A stretch of DNA of 15,132 nt. Origin: Desulfobulbaceae bacterium (GTDB lineage: Bacteria; Desulfobacterota; Desulfobulbia; Desulfobulbales; Desulfurivibrionaceae). The DNA lies in contig DOZO01000028.1 of assembly GCA_003517965.1 (NCBI GenBank), forward strand, positions 1 through 15,132, given 5' to 3'. A model generated the notes under the pieces. The model searched no databases and was not told where the DNA came from. It worked only from the letters and a program-made list of their open reading frames with translations. A program made the translations under genes and the position numbers. Shown here piece by piece: positions 1-6,230 of this stretch (positions are counted from its first letter, which is position 1; the number at the start of each line of letters is the position of its first letter).

Positions 1-1019
1 TTGAAGTCGTGGGCGATGCCGCCAGCCAGTACTCCGACGGATTCGAGTTTTTCAATCTTCTGGATTTCCGCTTCCAGTCGCTGCTGATTGGTGACGTCAC
101 GGAAGACCAGCACCACTCCCAGAATTTCCCCGGTGTGGCACCTGATCGGCGCGGCGGAATCGGCAATGGCGTATTCCTGGCCGGAGCGGGAGATCAGGAT
201 GGTGTGGTTGGCAAGCCCTATAGTCATTCCTTCCCGCAGCACCCTGATCACCGGATTTTCCACCGGTTGGCGGGTCTGTTCATTGATGATCTGGAATACC
301 TCGGTAAGCGGCAGGCCGCGAGCCTCGTCGTCGTTCCAGCCGGTGAGGTTTTCCGTGACCAGGTTCAGCAGGGTGACCCGGCCCTCAGTATCGGTGCAAA
401 TTACCCCGTCGCCAATGGATTGCAGGGTAACGGCGAGTCGTTCTTTTTCTGTGGTCAGGGTTTCCTCTGCCTCCTTGCGTCGGCTGATATTGATGCTCAT
501 CCCCTCGATTAAGGGCTCGGCGCTGTCGGCAGTCTGGATAAGCCGGCAATGGCTCTCGACCCAGATAACGCTGCCATCCTGGCGGCGCAGTCTGGCCACA
601 AAGCCGTGTACCTTTCCTTTGTTGTGCAGAATCCGGAGGAGCCGGTCGCGGTCGGCAGGGTTTACATAAAGATCGTGGGCAAGGTCGTCTACCTTGTTGA
701 TGATTGCGCTGGGAGAATCATAGCCAAGCATGCGGGCGAAGGCCGGGTTGCAGGTGAGGATTTTTCCGGTGGGCGAGGTCTGGTAGATACCTTCTATCGC
801 GTTTTCAAAAAGTCCCCGATAACGCGCCTCAGCCTGTTGCAGGCTGAGGGTTCGGGCCTCGATCAGCTCTTCCAGCTGGGTTTGGTAGCGTTCGAGCTCC
901 ACCTGGTACAGGTAGGCTTCCCTGGTTCGATCTTCCACCATGGTTTCCAGAAGGCTTACTTTCTGTTGGAGGATGCTGATTTTTTTCCGGAACTGGCCGG
1001 TCTCATCAGGGTGGCTCAT
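1..1019 (-). CDS. PAS-domain sensor histidine kinase, partial (H-NOX-partnered)
   Basis: Soluble sensor kinase whose 3' part lies outside the window; 339 N-terminal residues are visible. Order seen: a charged coiled coil (about residues 10-66), PAS 1 (about 68-186, starting RYRGLFENAIEGIY and ending ISRRKEAEETL), PAS 2 (about 190-315, with SIGDGVICTD and VVLVFRDVT), then a dimerisation/phosphoacceptor segment LESVGVLAGGIAHDF with the phosphorylatable His at about residue 337. The catalytic ATPase domain, and any receiver domain, are beyond the edge. No membrane segment or signal peptide is seen, so it should be cytoplasmic. Its ATG lies inside the end of the H-NOX gene (4-base ATGA overlap), which implies translational coupling. 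In known H-NOX/kinase pairs the heme protein controls kinase autophosphorylation in response to NO. That role is inferred here. The start is fixed by the overlap. Confidence 0.9.
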   Translation of the reverse strand, partial: MSHPDETGQFRKKISILQQKVSLLETMVEDRTREAYLYQVELERYQTQLEELIEARTLSLQQAEARYRGLFENAIEGIYQTSPTGKILTCNPAFARMLGYDSPSAIINKVDDLAHDLYVNPADRDRLLRILHNKGKVHGFVARLRRQDGSVIWVESHCRLIQTADSAEPLIEGMSINISRRKEAEETLTTEKERLAVTLQSIGDGVICTDTEGRVTLLNLVTENLTGWNDDEARGLPLTEVFQIINEQTRQPVENPVIRVLREGMTIGLANHTILISRSGQEYAIADSAAPIRCHTGEILGVVLVFRDVTNQQRLEAEIQKIEKLESVGVLAGGIAHDF

Positions 1020-1576
1020 GGGACATTGTCATTAAAGCGAATTTCAAAAAGACATTCCGGCTGGCCGTCGCAAATGCAGGCAAGCTGGCGCTGGCTTAGC
1101 GGCGTTTGATAATGGTCGGCCACTCCGCTGATAAGGCCGCTGAACAAATGACATAATCCCCGGCCAGAGATGTAACTGATCAGCAGACTTCCGTCCGCCT
1201 TGTTTTCACAGCGAAAACGGGGCAGCTCCGCATCCTTGTAGAGTTTTTTCACCTCCAGGTGATGGATGAAATTAAGGGAGGCGAAAAAATCCCGTGGGTG
1301 CTTGCTGGGACTGAAAAATTGCGGATAGCGCGAGACAAGCCGGGGGATGGCTGCCCGACCGACTTCGTGCAGAAGCTCGTCCGCGCCAAGGCCCAGACGT
1401 TTGGCCGCGCTGGCGATGATGGCGGTAAAATCCTGGTCCGGGTATGAGCCCGGCCCCACCATTAACGTTGGCTCGGCGGTGATGAGCTGGCAATTTGTCA
1501 GGATCAGATCATATTCGGTTTCCCCGCAGCGGGCTACGAGAAATTCTTCCAGCAGGTTGAAGATCAGGCCTTTCAT
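1016..1576 (-). CDS. H-NOX (heme NO-binding) sensor protein
   Basis: Stand-alone H-NOX domain of 186 residues, the usual length. It begins MKGLIFNLLEEF, a family hallmark. The alignment with guanylate cyclase beta is clear: proximal heme ligand His105 in LNFIHHLEVKKLY, the conserved Pro119 (LPRF), and the heme-propionate motif Y-x-S-x-R at Tyr135/Ser137/Arg139. The protein is cytoplasmic and is expected to bind b-type heme and sense NO; ligand preference cannot be read from sequence. Cys142, Cys167 and Cys175 fall where some bacterial H-NOX proteins carry a structural zinc site, but the histidine expected near 164 is Gln, with an extra Cys at 169. Its stop overlaps the start of the PAS kinase, so the two probably form an NO two-component sensor. 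A chemoreceptor lies 57 bases upstream on the same strand. The ATG is preceded by AAAGGA at a long spacing. Confidence 0.93.
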   Translation of the reverse strand: MKGLIFNLLEEFLVARCGETEYDLILTNCQLITAEPTLMVGPGSYPDQDFTAIIASAAKRLGLGADELLHEVGRAAIPRLVSRYPQFFSPSKHPRDFFASLNFIHHLEVKKLYKDAELPRFRCENKADGSLLISYISGRGLCHLFSGLISGVADHYQTPLSQRQLACICDGQPECLFEIRFNDNVP

Positions 1577-1600
1577 GGGGATGCGTCCTTTGCCAGAGAG

Positions 1601-1628
1601 GTAGGGGCACGGCGTGCCGTGCCCCTAC
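1601..1628. repeat. REP-like GTAG palindrome, copy 1
   Basis: Perfect 28-base inverted repeat. The 13-base arm GTAGGGGCACGGC, a GT centre, then its exact reverse complement. It sits between the chemoreceptor stop and the H-NOX start, 24 bases upstream of the H-NOX ATG. A second copy with the same left arm lies at 7687-7714. The 5' GTAG foot resembles REP elements that are mobilised by RAYT (TnpA-REP) enzymes; that link is inferred. In RNA it would form a very stable hairpin, but it has no U-run, so it is not a classical terminator. Confidence 0.85.
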
Positions 1629-1633
1629 CCGTT

Positions 1634-3244
1634 TCAAAAATCTGAAAAATCGTCATCGTCGAAGGGGATCACCTCGGACGATTTTTTGGTCGGGGCCGCC
1701 AGGGCTTTTACCGCCGGTTTGCTTTTGCTGAGTACAGCAGGCCCTTTTTTTGTTATCGGGGTTGGTTTGTGCTGTTTGCGCCGCTGAGTGGTCGCAAGCG
1801 GCAAGGCCGTCGGTGTGGTGTCGTTGCCCACCAAGGCCAGAAGTTCGTGAACCTGGGCTTCCATTTCCACCGCCATTCCATTCAGTTCCTCGGCGGCGGA
1901 GGCTGAGTCTTGGGCGGTGGCCGCGTTGGCCTGTACGGCACTGTCCATTTCGTTCATCGCCTGATTGAGCTGGCCGATTCCCTGGGCCTGTTCTCTGGAG
2001 GCTCCGGCGATTTCGCCCACCAAGGCGCTTGATTTGGCGGTGCTTCCGGCGATTTCACTGAAGGCCTCGTTGGTTCTGGTGGCCAACTGGGCGCCCTCCT
2101 TGATTTTGGTAACCGTACCGTCGATAAGGGCCGCGGTATTTTTAGCCGCCTCGGCGGCTCGCATCGCCAGGTTGCGGACCTCGTCAGCCACCACCGCGAA
2201 ACCGGCTCCGGCTACGCCAGCCCTGGCCGCTTCTACCGCGGCGTTCAAGGCCAGCAGGTTGGTCTGAAAGGCAATTTCATCAATGGTTTTGATGATCTTC
2301 TGGGTCTCCTCGCTGGCCTTGGTAATGGTATGCATAGAGGCGGTGAGTTCGGCCATGGAGGCCCCGGCCCGGGTGATGATGGCATTGGATTCCCGCATGA
2401 GGGAGTCGGCCTGGGCGGCGTTGTCGGAATTTTGTTTGGTCATGGCCGAAATCTCTTCAAGGGAAGCAGAGGTTTCTTCGAGGGAGGCGGCCTGGGTAGA
2501 GGCTCTGTCCGCCAAGCCCTGGCTGGAACCAGCGACCTGACTGGAGGCGGCGGCAACCTGTCCGGCCTCGTCTTTCATCCTGGCGCTGATTTTGCCCAGC
2601 GCTGCGCAGAGAACCCGGTTTTGCAGCCAGCCGGTGAACAGGGCGGCGATAAGGGCGAAGGCTGCGAGAAGGCCGACAATAAGGCGAACAGTGCGGGCTG
2701 ATGATAACATGCTCTCATCGGTAATAAGCTGCGATTTCGCTTTTTCGCGGATTTCTTTCAAGAGCGTCTGGACCTCTTTCAGGGCGGGCACGGTTTGGCT
2801 GGTGTAGACCAAACCAGTCCCTTTTCGGCCAGCTTCCCCCTGGGTGGCCTGCTGGATGGCAACGGCTGATTCGTGCAGGCTTTGGTGGGGTTTTTCTATC
2901 TTGCCAAGCAGCGGAGCCAACTCAGGAACCATCTGCTCGGCCGTCTTGCGTCCCTCTCCGTAGTACCACTTGCCGAACCCGCATTTATGGTGATCGACCT
3001 CAACCCCAAGCTTGGCGGCCTGTTCATCCGCCATAAAGTCGCGGACCTTGCTGGCCCACATCAGGTGGTCTACCTCCCGCTGGGCCAGCTCGGCATCGAG
3101 CTTGTTGCTTGCGATTACCTCTTTGCCATGCTGGAGGATCTGGCCGATCCCGAAATAGTTGTAGATTCCGGTGATGGCAAGGATGGCAGCGATGATGGCA
3201 CTGCCGATGGTCAGTCGTTGTTTGATGGTCCTGGTTGTTTTCAT
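1634..3244 (-). CDS. Methyl-accepting chemotaxis protein with extracytoplasmic CZB domain
   Basis: Chemoreceptor of 536 residues. Membrane segment 1 lies at about 10-33. The loop then carries a chemoreceptor zinc-binding (CZB) domain with the expected ligands: His60 (DHLMWASK), Cys88 in KCGFGKWYYGEG, and His120/His124 in PHQSLHESA. Membrane segment 2 lies at about 186-207. The cytoplasmic signalling coil follows, with the hairpin IDEIAFQTNLLALNAAVEAA followed by GFAVVADEVRNLA, which contacts CheA/CheW. No HAMP domain is apparent after segment 2. The tail is Lys/Pro-rich and ends acidic (IPFDDDDFSDF), with no CheR/CheB-docking pentapeptide. The ATG was chosen over an in-frame TTG two codons upstream because AGGAG lies 6 bases before the ATG and abuts the TTG. 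CZB domains bind zinc, and some sense zinc level or hypochlorite; the ligand here is unknown. It lies just upstream of H-NOX and may share its transcript. Confidence 0.93.
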   Translation of the reverse strand: MKTTRTIKQRLTIGSAIIAAILAITGIYNYFGIGQILQHGKEVIASNKLDAELAQREVDHLMWASKVRDFMADEQAAKLGVEVDHHKCGFGKWYYGEGRKTAEQMVPELAPLLGKIEKPHQSLHESAVAIQQATQGEAGRKGTGLVYTSQTVPALKEVQTLLKEIREKAKSQLITDESMLSSARTVRLIVGLLAAFALIAALFTGWLQNRVLCAALGKISARMKDEAGQVAAASSQVAGSSQGLADRASTQAASLEETSASLEEISAMTKQNSDNAAQADSLMRESNAIITRAGASMAELTASMHTITKASEETQKIIKTIDEIAFQTNLLALNAAVEAARAGVAGAGFAVVADEVRNLAMRAAEAAKNTAALIDGTVTKIKEGAQLATRTNEAFSEIAGSTAKSSALVGEIAGASREQAQGIGQLNQAMNEMDSAVQANAATAQDSASAAEELNGMAVEMEAQVHELLALVGNDTTPTALPLATTQRRKQHKPTPITKKGPAVLSKSKPAVKALAAPTKKSSEVIPFDDDDFSDF

Positions 3245-3250
3245 GCGCAA

Positions 3251-3255
3251 CTCCT
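3251..3255 (-). promoter_or_regulatory. Ribosome-binding site deciding the chemoreceptor start
   Basis: AGGAG on the minus strand lies 6 bases from the ATG ending at 3244, but directly touches the alternative TTG at 3248-3250. The spacing favours the ATG. Confidence 0.75.
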
Positions 3256-3329
3256 GAGCGAAGATGATCTTTTTGACGTTGAAACAGAAATAATATTATC
3301 TGTAAATTGCATATGTTGGATGGGTTGTC

Positions 3330-3364
3330 AAGTTAAAGGTAAAAGGTGCAAGGTGAAAGGGAAG
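3330..3364. repeat. Degenerate heptamer tandem repeat (5 units)
   Basis: Five consecutive 7-base units on the plus strand: AAGTTAA, AGGTAAA, AGGTGCA, AGGTGAA, AGGGAAG, with consensus near AGGTRAA. They are purine-rich and lie in the divergent intergenic region between the chemoreceptor and the nitrilase-RfaE2 gene. Heptameric tandem repeats of this kind are known in some bacteria (the STRR class in cyanobacteria). No function is assigned here. Confidence 0.7.
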
Positions 3365-3437
3365 GCGTATATGGCACATGTTCCTGTTCTTCAGCCTTGA
3401 GCTTGACAAAAACTACAGGGCGGGGCAAACTGAAATC

Positions 3438-4721
3438 ATGGATAAGATTATTTTCCCCTGTGCCCGGTATCAAGCCGGATTTATGCAGTTTGACGTAAAG
3501 CTGGCTGAGCCTGCGGCCAATCTGGCTGCGCTGCGCGCGGGTCTGGCCCGGTTGGCCCCTGCCGGGCCTGGCATCATTGTGCTGCCCGAATTGTGGAGTT
3601 GCGGCTTTTCTTATGAGCGGTTGCAGCATTTCGCTTTGCAGACCTGGGAGATGCTGGAGGAGATGCAACGGCTGGCCGGGCAGTACGGTATTTATCTGGC
3701 CGGTTCCCTGCCCGAGGCGGTGCTCACCGAAGTCGGCGGTGTTATTTATAATACCTTGTACCTTGTCGGATCGGACGGGGTTGTCGGATCGAGCCGCAAG
3801 CAGCAACTGTTCGCGCCCACAGCTGAGGATCGGTATTTTAGCGCCGGAGACAACCCCAGGCCGATGGAAACCGGGCTTGGACTGGTGGCCGGGCTGGTTT
3901 GCTACGATCTTCGCTTCCCTGAGTTGGCCAAGGTTCAGGCCGGGATGGGAGCCGGGTTGCTGGTGGTGAGCGCGCAGTGGCCCTTGATCCGCCTTGCGCA
4001 TTGGCGGGCTCTGCTGGTGGCAAGGGCCATCGAAAACCAGATCTTGGTGGTGGCTTGCAACCGTTGCGGGCAGACTGAAAAAACGGAGTTTGGCGGTCAT
4101 TCCTTAGTTATCGCCCCGGATGGCGCGGTGCTGGCCGAGGCCGGTGCAGGAGAAGAATCTGCTTGGGTCGAGATAGACCCGGCCGGGACGCAGGAGATCA
4201 GGCAGCGTTTCAACTCGGTGGGCCCGGCCCCGTACAGGTTTTATGATCAGGACAAGATCATGGAGCTTGGGGAGCTGGCCGTTCTGACCGCCCGCCTCCG
4301 GGCGGTTGGCCGCAAGGTGGTGTTTACCAACGGCTGTTTTGACATCCTGCATCAGGGACATGTCACCTATTTGGAACAGGCCCGCAGAGAGGGTGATTGT
4401 CTGATTGTCGGGGTCAACAGCGATGCCTCGGTGCGGGCCCTGGGCAAGGGGGATGACAGGCCGGTGAATCACGAGCAGAGCCGAGCCAGGATTATTGCCG
4501 CCTTGGGCTGCGTGGATCAGGTGGTGATCTTTAGCGAAGAAACGCCCCACCGGCTGATTACCACTTTGCAGCCCGAGGTGCTGGTCAAAGGCGGTGACTG
4601 GCCGGTAGAAAAAATTGTTGGCGCCCCGGAGGTGCTGGCCGCAGGCGGTCGGGTTCTCTCCATCCCCCTGGTGGAAAACTATTCTACCACCTCCTTGCTC
4701 AAGAAAATCCGTACGAGTTAA
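3438..4721 (+). CDS. Nitrilase-superfamily amidase fused to ADP-heptose synthase domain (RfaE2)
   Basis: Fused protein of 427 residues. Residues 10-265 are a carbon-nitrogen hydrolase with a complete Glu-Lys-Cys triad: Glu51 (VLPELW), Lys121 (SRKQQLFAP), Cys155 (GLVCYDLRFPEL). The CYDLRFPE block is typical of the omega-amidase/YafV (Nit2-like) branch. Residues 276-427 are a cytidylyltransferase-fold domain matching RfaE2 / the HldE C-terminal half: TNGCFDILHQGH with nucleotide motif His305-x-x-His308, VGVNSDASVR, KGGDW and the ending YSTTSLLKKI. RfaE2 joins ATP and heptose 1-phosphate to make ADP-heptose for the LPS inner core. The amidase substrate is unknown. The reading frame is continuous, so the fusion is not a sequencing artefact within this window. 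Start: the ATG at 3438 keeps the first beta strand (AGFMQFDV); the RBS is weak, and a longer in-frame start at 3378 is possible. No HldE kinase half is present. Confidence 0.92.
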   Translation: MDKIIFPCARYQAGFMQFDVKLAEPAANLAALRAGLARLAPAGPGIIVLPELWSCGFSYERLQHFALQTWEMLEEMQRLAGQYGIYLAGSLPEAVLTEVGGVIYNTLYLVGSDGVVGSSRKQQLFAPTAEDRYFSAGDNPRPMETGLGLVAGLVCYDLRFPELAKVQAGMGAGLLVVSAQWPLIRLAHWRALLVARAIENQILVVACNRCGQTEKTEFGGHSLVIAPDGAVLAEAGAGEESAWVEIDPAGTQEIRQRFNSVGPAPYRFYDQDKIMELGELAVLTARLRAVGRKVVFTNGCFDILHQGHVTYLEQARREGDCLIVGVNSDASVRALGKGDDRPVNHEQSRARIIAALGCVDQVVIFSEETPHRLITTLQPEVLVKGGDWPVEKIVGAPEVLAAGGRVLSIPLVENYSTTSLLKKIRTS

Positions 4722-5212
4722 GAGAACAGCATCCTGATATCTTTCGGCAGGCGCTCTGGCAGAACTCCTATCTCTCTGGCAAAGGTGTCCAGTTCCTCCT
4801 TGGTGCAGTTGAGGCAGGACTGTCTTAGCCCTGCCCGAACCTCGTTCGCTTCTTGATGCAGGAAGCAGCATAAGGCTTCGGCAATCTCAAGGCGCAGTAT
4901 GGGCTCAATTTCCAGTTCCTGGCGAGCGTAGAATTTGCCCAGTCGCTCCCAGTTGAAGATGCAGCGTTTCAGACCCCTGTAAGTACGGGTGTCCCGGTTT
5001 TTCGGGTTGAGATCCCGCGCCAGGAGCTTCCGATAGCGGGCTACTACCTCCTGGCGCAGAAGAAACAGATCTTTCTGCCTTAAGGTGAGGCGTGGCCCTG
5101 CTGGATCTTCGCAGAGATAATACAGGGCGCTGTGGAAGGCGATTTCAGGAATCTCTCCGGAATGCCGGACGATGAGCAATTCTTCCTCCAGCAAACTTTC
5201 TGGTTCGGTCAT
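4718..5212 (-). CDS. Conserved-looking hypothetical cytoplasmic protein with CxxC motif
   Basis: A 164-residue protein that I do not recognise. It is soluble and mostly helical, with no signal peptide or membrane segment. It contains six cysteines (34, 84, 115, 116, 133, 136), including a Cys-Leu-Asn-Cys pair at 133-136, and a basic stretch around residues 59-83 (ARYRKLLARDLNPKNRDTRT). The cysteine spacing allows metal binding or a redox role, but there is no recognisable complete zinc-finger or Fe-S signature. Its stop codon overlaps the stop of the nitrilase-RfaE2 gene, which converges from the other strand in a shared TTAA. The start ATG is preceded by AAGAG at a workable spacing. Amino-acid usage and lack of frame breaks support a real gene. 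Confidence 0.72.
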   Translation of the reverse strand: MTEPESLLEEELLIVRHSGEIPEIAFHSALYYLCEDPAGPRLTLRQKDLFLLRQEVVARYRKLLARDLNPKNRDTRTYRGLKRCIFNWERLGKFYARQELEIEPILRLEIAEALCCFLHQEANEVRAGLRQSCLNCTKEELDTFAREIGVLPERLPKDIRMLFS

Positions 5213-5365
5213 ACTTCTATCTCTTAAGCGAATGGTAGAAAAAAATCACAGGGGCTGATGGATTTTTCTCTCTCTGTTTTTTTATACCCAAAGGGCATAA
5301 GTTTCATTTGAACAGGCAAATTGCTTAACACAGCTTCATCTTTTTACGAGGTCGTCATTTTTAGT

Positions 5366-5393
5366 TAAAGGCAAACTGTTAGCTAACCGATGA
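5366..5393 (+). promoter_or_regulatory. Candidate sigma-28-like promoter overlapping a palindrome
   Basis: TAAA (5366-5369), 16 bases, then ACCGATGA (5386-5393). The flagellar sigma-28 consensus is TAAA-N15-GCCGATAA, so this is two mismatches and one base of spacing away. Within it lies a perfect 10-base palindrome GTTAGCTAAC (5378-5387) that could be an operator. The location, upstream of FlgO-type genes, makes a flagellar-class promoter plausible but not shown. Confidence 0.35.
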
Positions 5394-5437
5394 TAAGGAC
5401 AGAAAGGGGTTTTTTTCTGCCCAGAGAGTCTAACGGT
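5375..5437 (+). promoter_or_regulatory. Possible structured 5' leader (two nested stems)
   Basis: An outer stem can form between ACTGTTAG (5375-5382) and CTAACGGT (5430-5437), 8 pairs with one G-U. It encloses a hairpin, GGACAGAAA (5397-5405) with TTTCTGCCC (5414-5422), nine positions with one A-C mismatch. It does not fit a riboswitch class I can name. It competes with reading the same bases as a promoter, since the outer 5' strand overlaps the sigma-28-like site. Confidence 0.25.
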
Positions 5438-5484
5438 GCGGAGACGATTTTTCAGTCATAGATAATAAAGGAGAACGGCGATAT

Positions 5485-6183
5485 ATGCAATTTACAAGAA
5501 AACAATGTCCTGACTGGCTGACCTCTTCGGTTCTTTTGCAAGTAGTGGCTCTGGTATTGTTTGTTTTTCCTGTTCAGGCTGTGGCGTTCTGGCCCTTCAG
5601 CCCGAAACCCCATATTCAGGCAGCGGCCGTTGCCCCACCCGTCCAGCCTCCGGTGCTTACTGTGAGCGAAGCTGCCGCCTTGCGCACCGAGATACAGGGG
5701 CTGGCTAAAGAATTGTCTCGCAATCTGGCTGATGCGGATCCGGAAAATGGGGACTTGGGAAAAGGCATTTTGATCTGTACCTTTGTCGAGCTGAAAAAAT
5801 TGTCCCGCACCTCGTCTCTGGGGCGCTATGTTGCAGAACAGTTGATGAACGAGATGCAGCAGCGTCATTATGAGGTGGTGGAGATCCGCAAGAGCCAGGC
5901 GGTCATGCTTCAGGAGAAGCGTGGCGAATTCGGCCTTTCCCGAAATCCGGCTGAAGTCAGCCAGATGGTGACAGCGGGAGCTATGCTCACCGGCACCTAT
6001 ACCCCCAGCAAAGACAGCATTGTCATTAACGCCAGGATCATCGATAACCGGAGCGCCAAGCTCCTTTCTTCGGCCACGGCTATTATCCCGAGAAATCAGT
6101 TGACTGAGCAATTGCTGGCGGACACGGCCTCGGTCCGGGAGGCAAGGCCGGAGCCGCTTTATCTGAAAAAACTGGAACTGTGA
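5485..6183 (+). CDS. Exported FlgO-domain protein
   Basis: A 232-residue protein with an N-terminal signal peptide (hydrophobic core about 14-30, likely cleavage after VQAVA near residue 34). There is no lipobox Cys, so it should be released to the periplasm or outer membrane. After a Pro/Ala-rich linker, residues 60-210 fit the FlgO domain: a short helical lead-in (LRTEIQGLAKELSRNL), a beta strand plus LSRTSSLGRYVAEQLMNEMQ, VVEIRKSQAVM, then the hallmark GEFGLSRNPAEV and LTGTYTPSKDSIVINARIID. In Vibrio, FlgO is an outer-membrane protein of the basal-body H ring; whether that role holds here is unknown. It is first of a run of four plus-strand genes. AGGAG lies 11 bases before the ATG, a rather long spacing. 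It is 48 bases from the next, related gene. Confidence 0.85.
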   Translation: MQFTRKQCPDWLTSSVLLQVVALVLFVFPVQAVAFWPFSPKPHIQAAAVAPPVQPPVLTVSEAAALRTEIQGLAKELSRNLADADPENGDLGKGILICTFVELKKLSRTSSLGRYVAEQLMNEMQQRHYEVVEIRKSQAVMLQEKRGEFGLSRNPAEVSQMVTAGAMLTGTYTPSKDSIVINARIIDNRSAKLLSSATAIIPRNQLTEQLLADTASVREARPEPLYLKKLEL

Positions 6184-6230
6184 TGGATTGGTAAGGAAAG
6201 AAAAGAGCTCAATGGTTCAGGGAGGACAGA

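Larger units (their letters stand above)
5213..5484. other. Gene-free divergent intergenic region with candidate promoter and leader
   Basis: 272 bases between the divergent genes at 5212 (minus) and 5485 (plus), with no credible ORF. It is AT-richer than its surroundings and contains polypyrimidine runs (5263-5284). It must hold the promoter or promoters for the FlgO-like cluster. On the minus side a TATAAA occurs in the revcomp of the TTTATACCC stretch near 5281-5290, but no good -35 box is paired with it. The candidate elements on the plus side are listed separately. Confidence 0.7.

Noticed and set aside
1601..1628. Palindrome as intrinsic terminator of the chemoreceptor gene
   Set aside because: No T-run follows in the transcript direction, and a second copy occurs in another context, so a dispersed repeat fits better.
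3371..3390. TGGCAC as a sigma-54 -24 element
   Set aside because: The matching TTGCA-type -12 element is absent at the required spacing.
3333..4100. Long minus-strand frame opposite the nitrilase domain
   Set aside because: The opposite strand encodes a complete nitrilase triad and RfaE2; the minus frame is Gln/His/Pro-rich with no domain, a typical shadow.
4104..4871. Long minus-strand frame opposite RfaE2
   Set aside because: It overlaps the clear RfaE2 motifs and the unknown 164-residue gene; its composition looks like a shadow.
5366..5440. Possible GEMM (cyclic di-GMP) riboswitch: AAAGGCAAACT followed by GGACAGAAAG
   Set aside because: The first block fits, but the conserved GACGCAAAG core is changed, no GNRA-capped stem lies between the blocks, and the closing GGC/GCC pairing is not found. 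Reported only as an unnamed possible leader.
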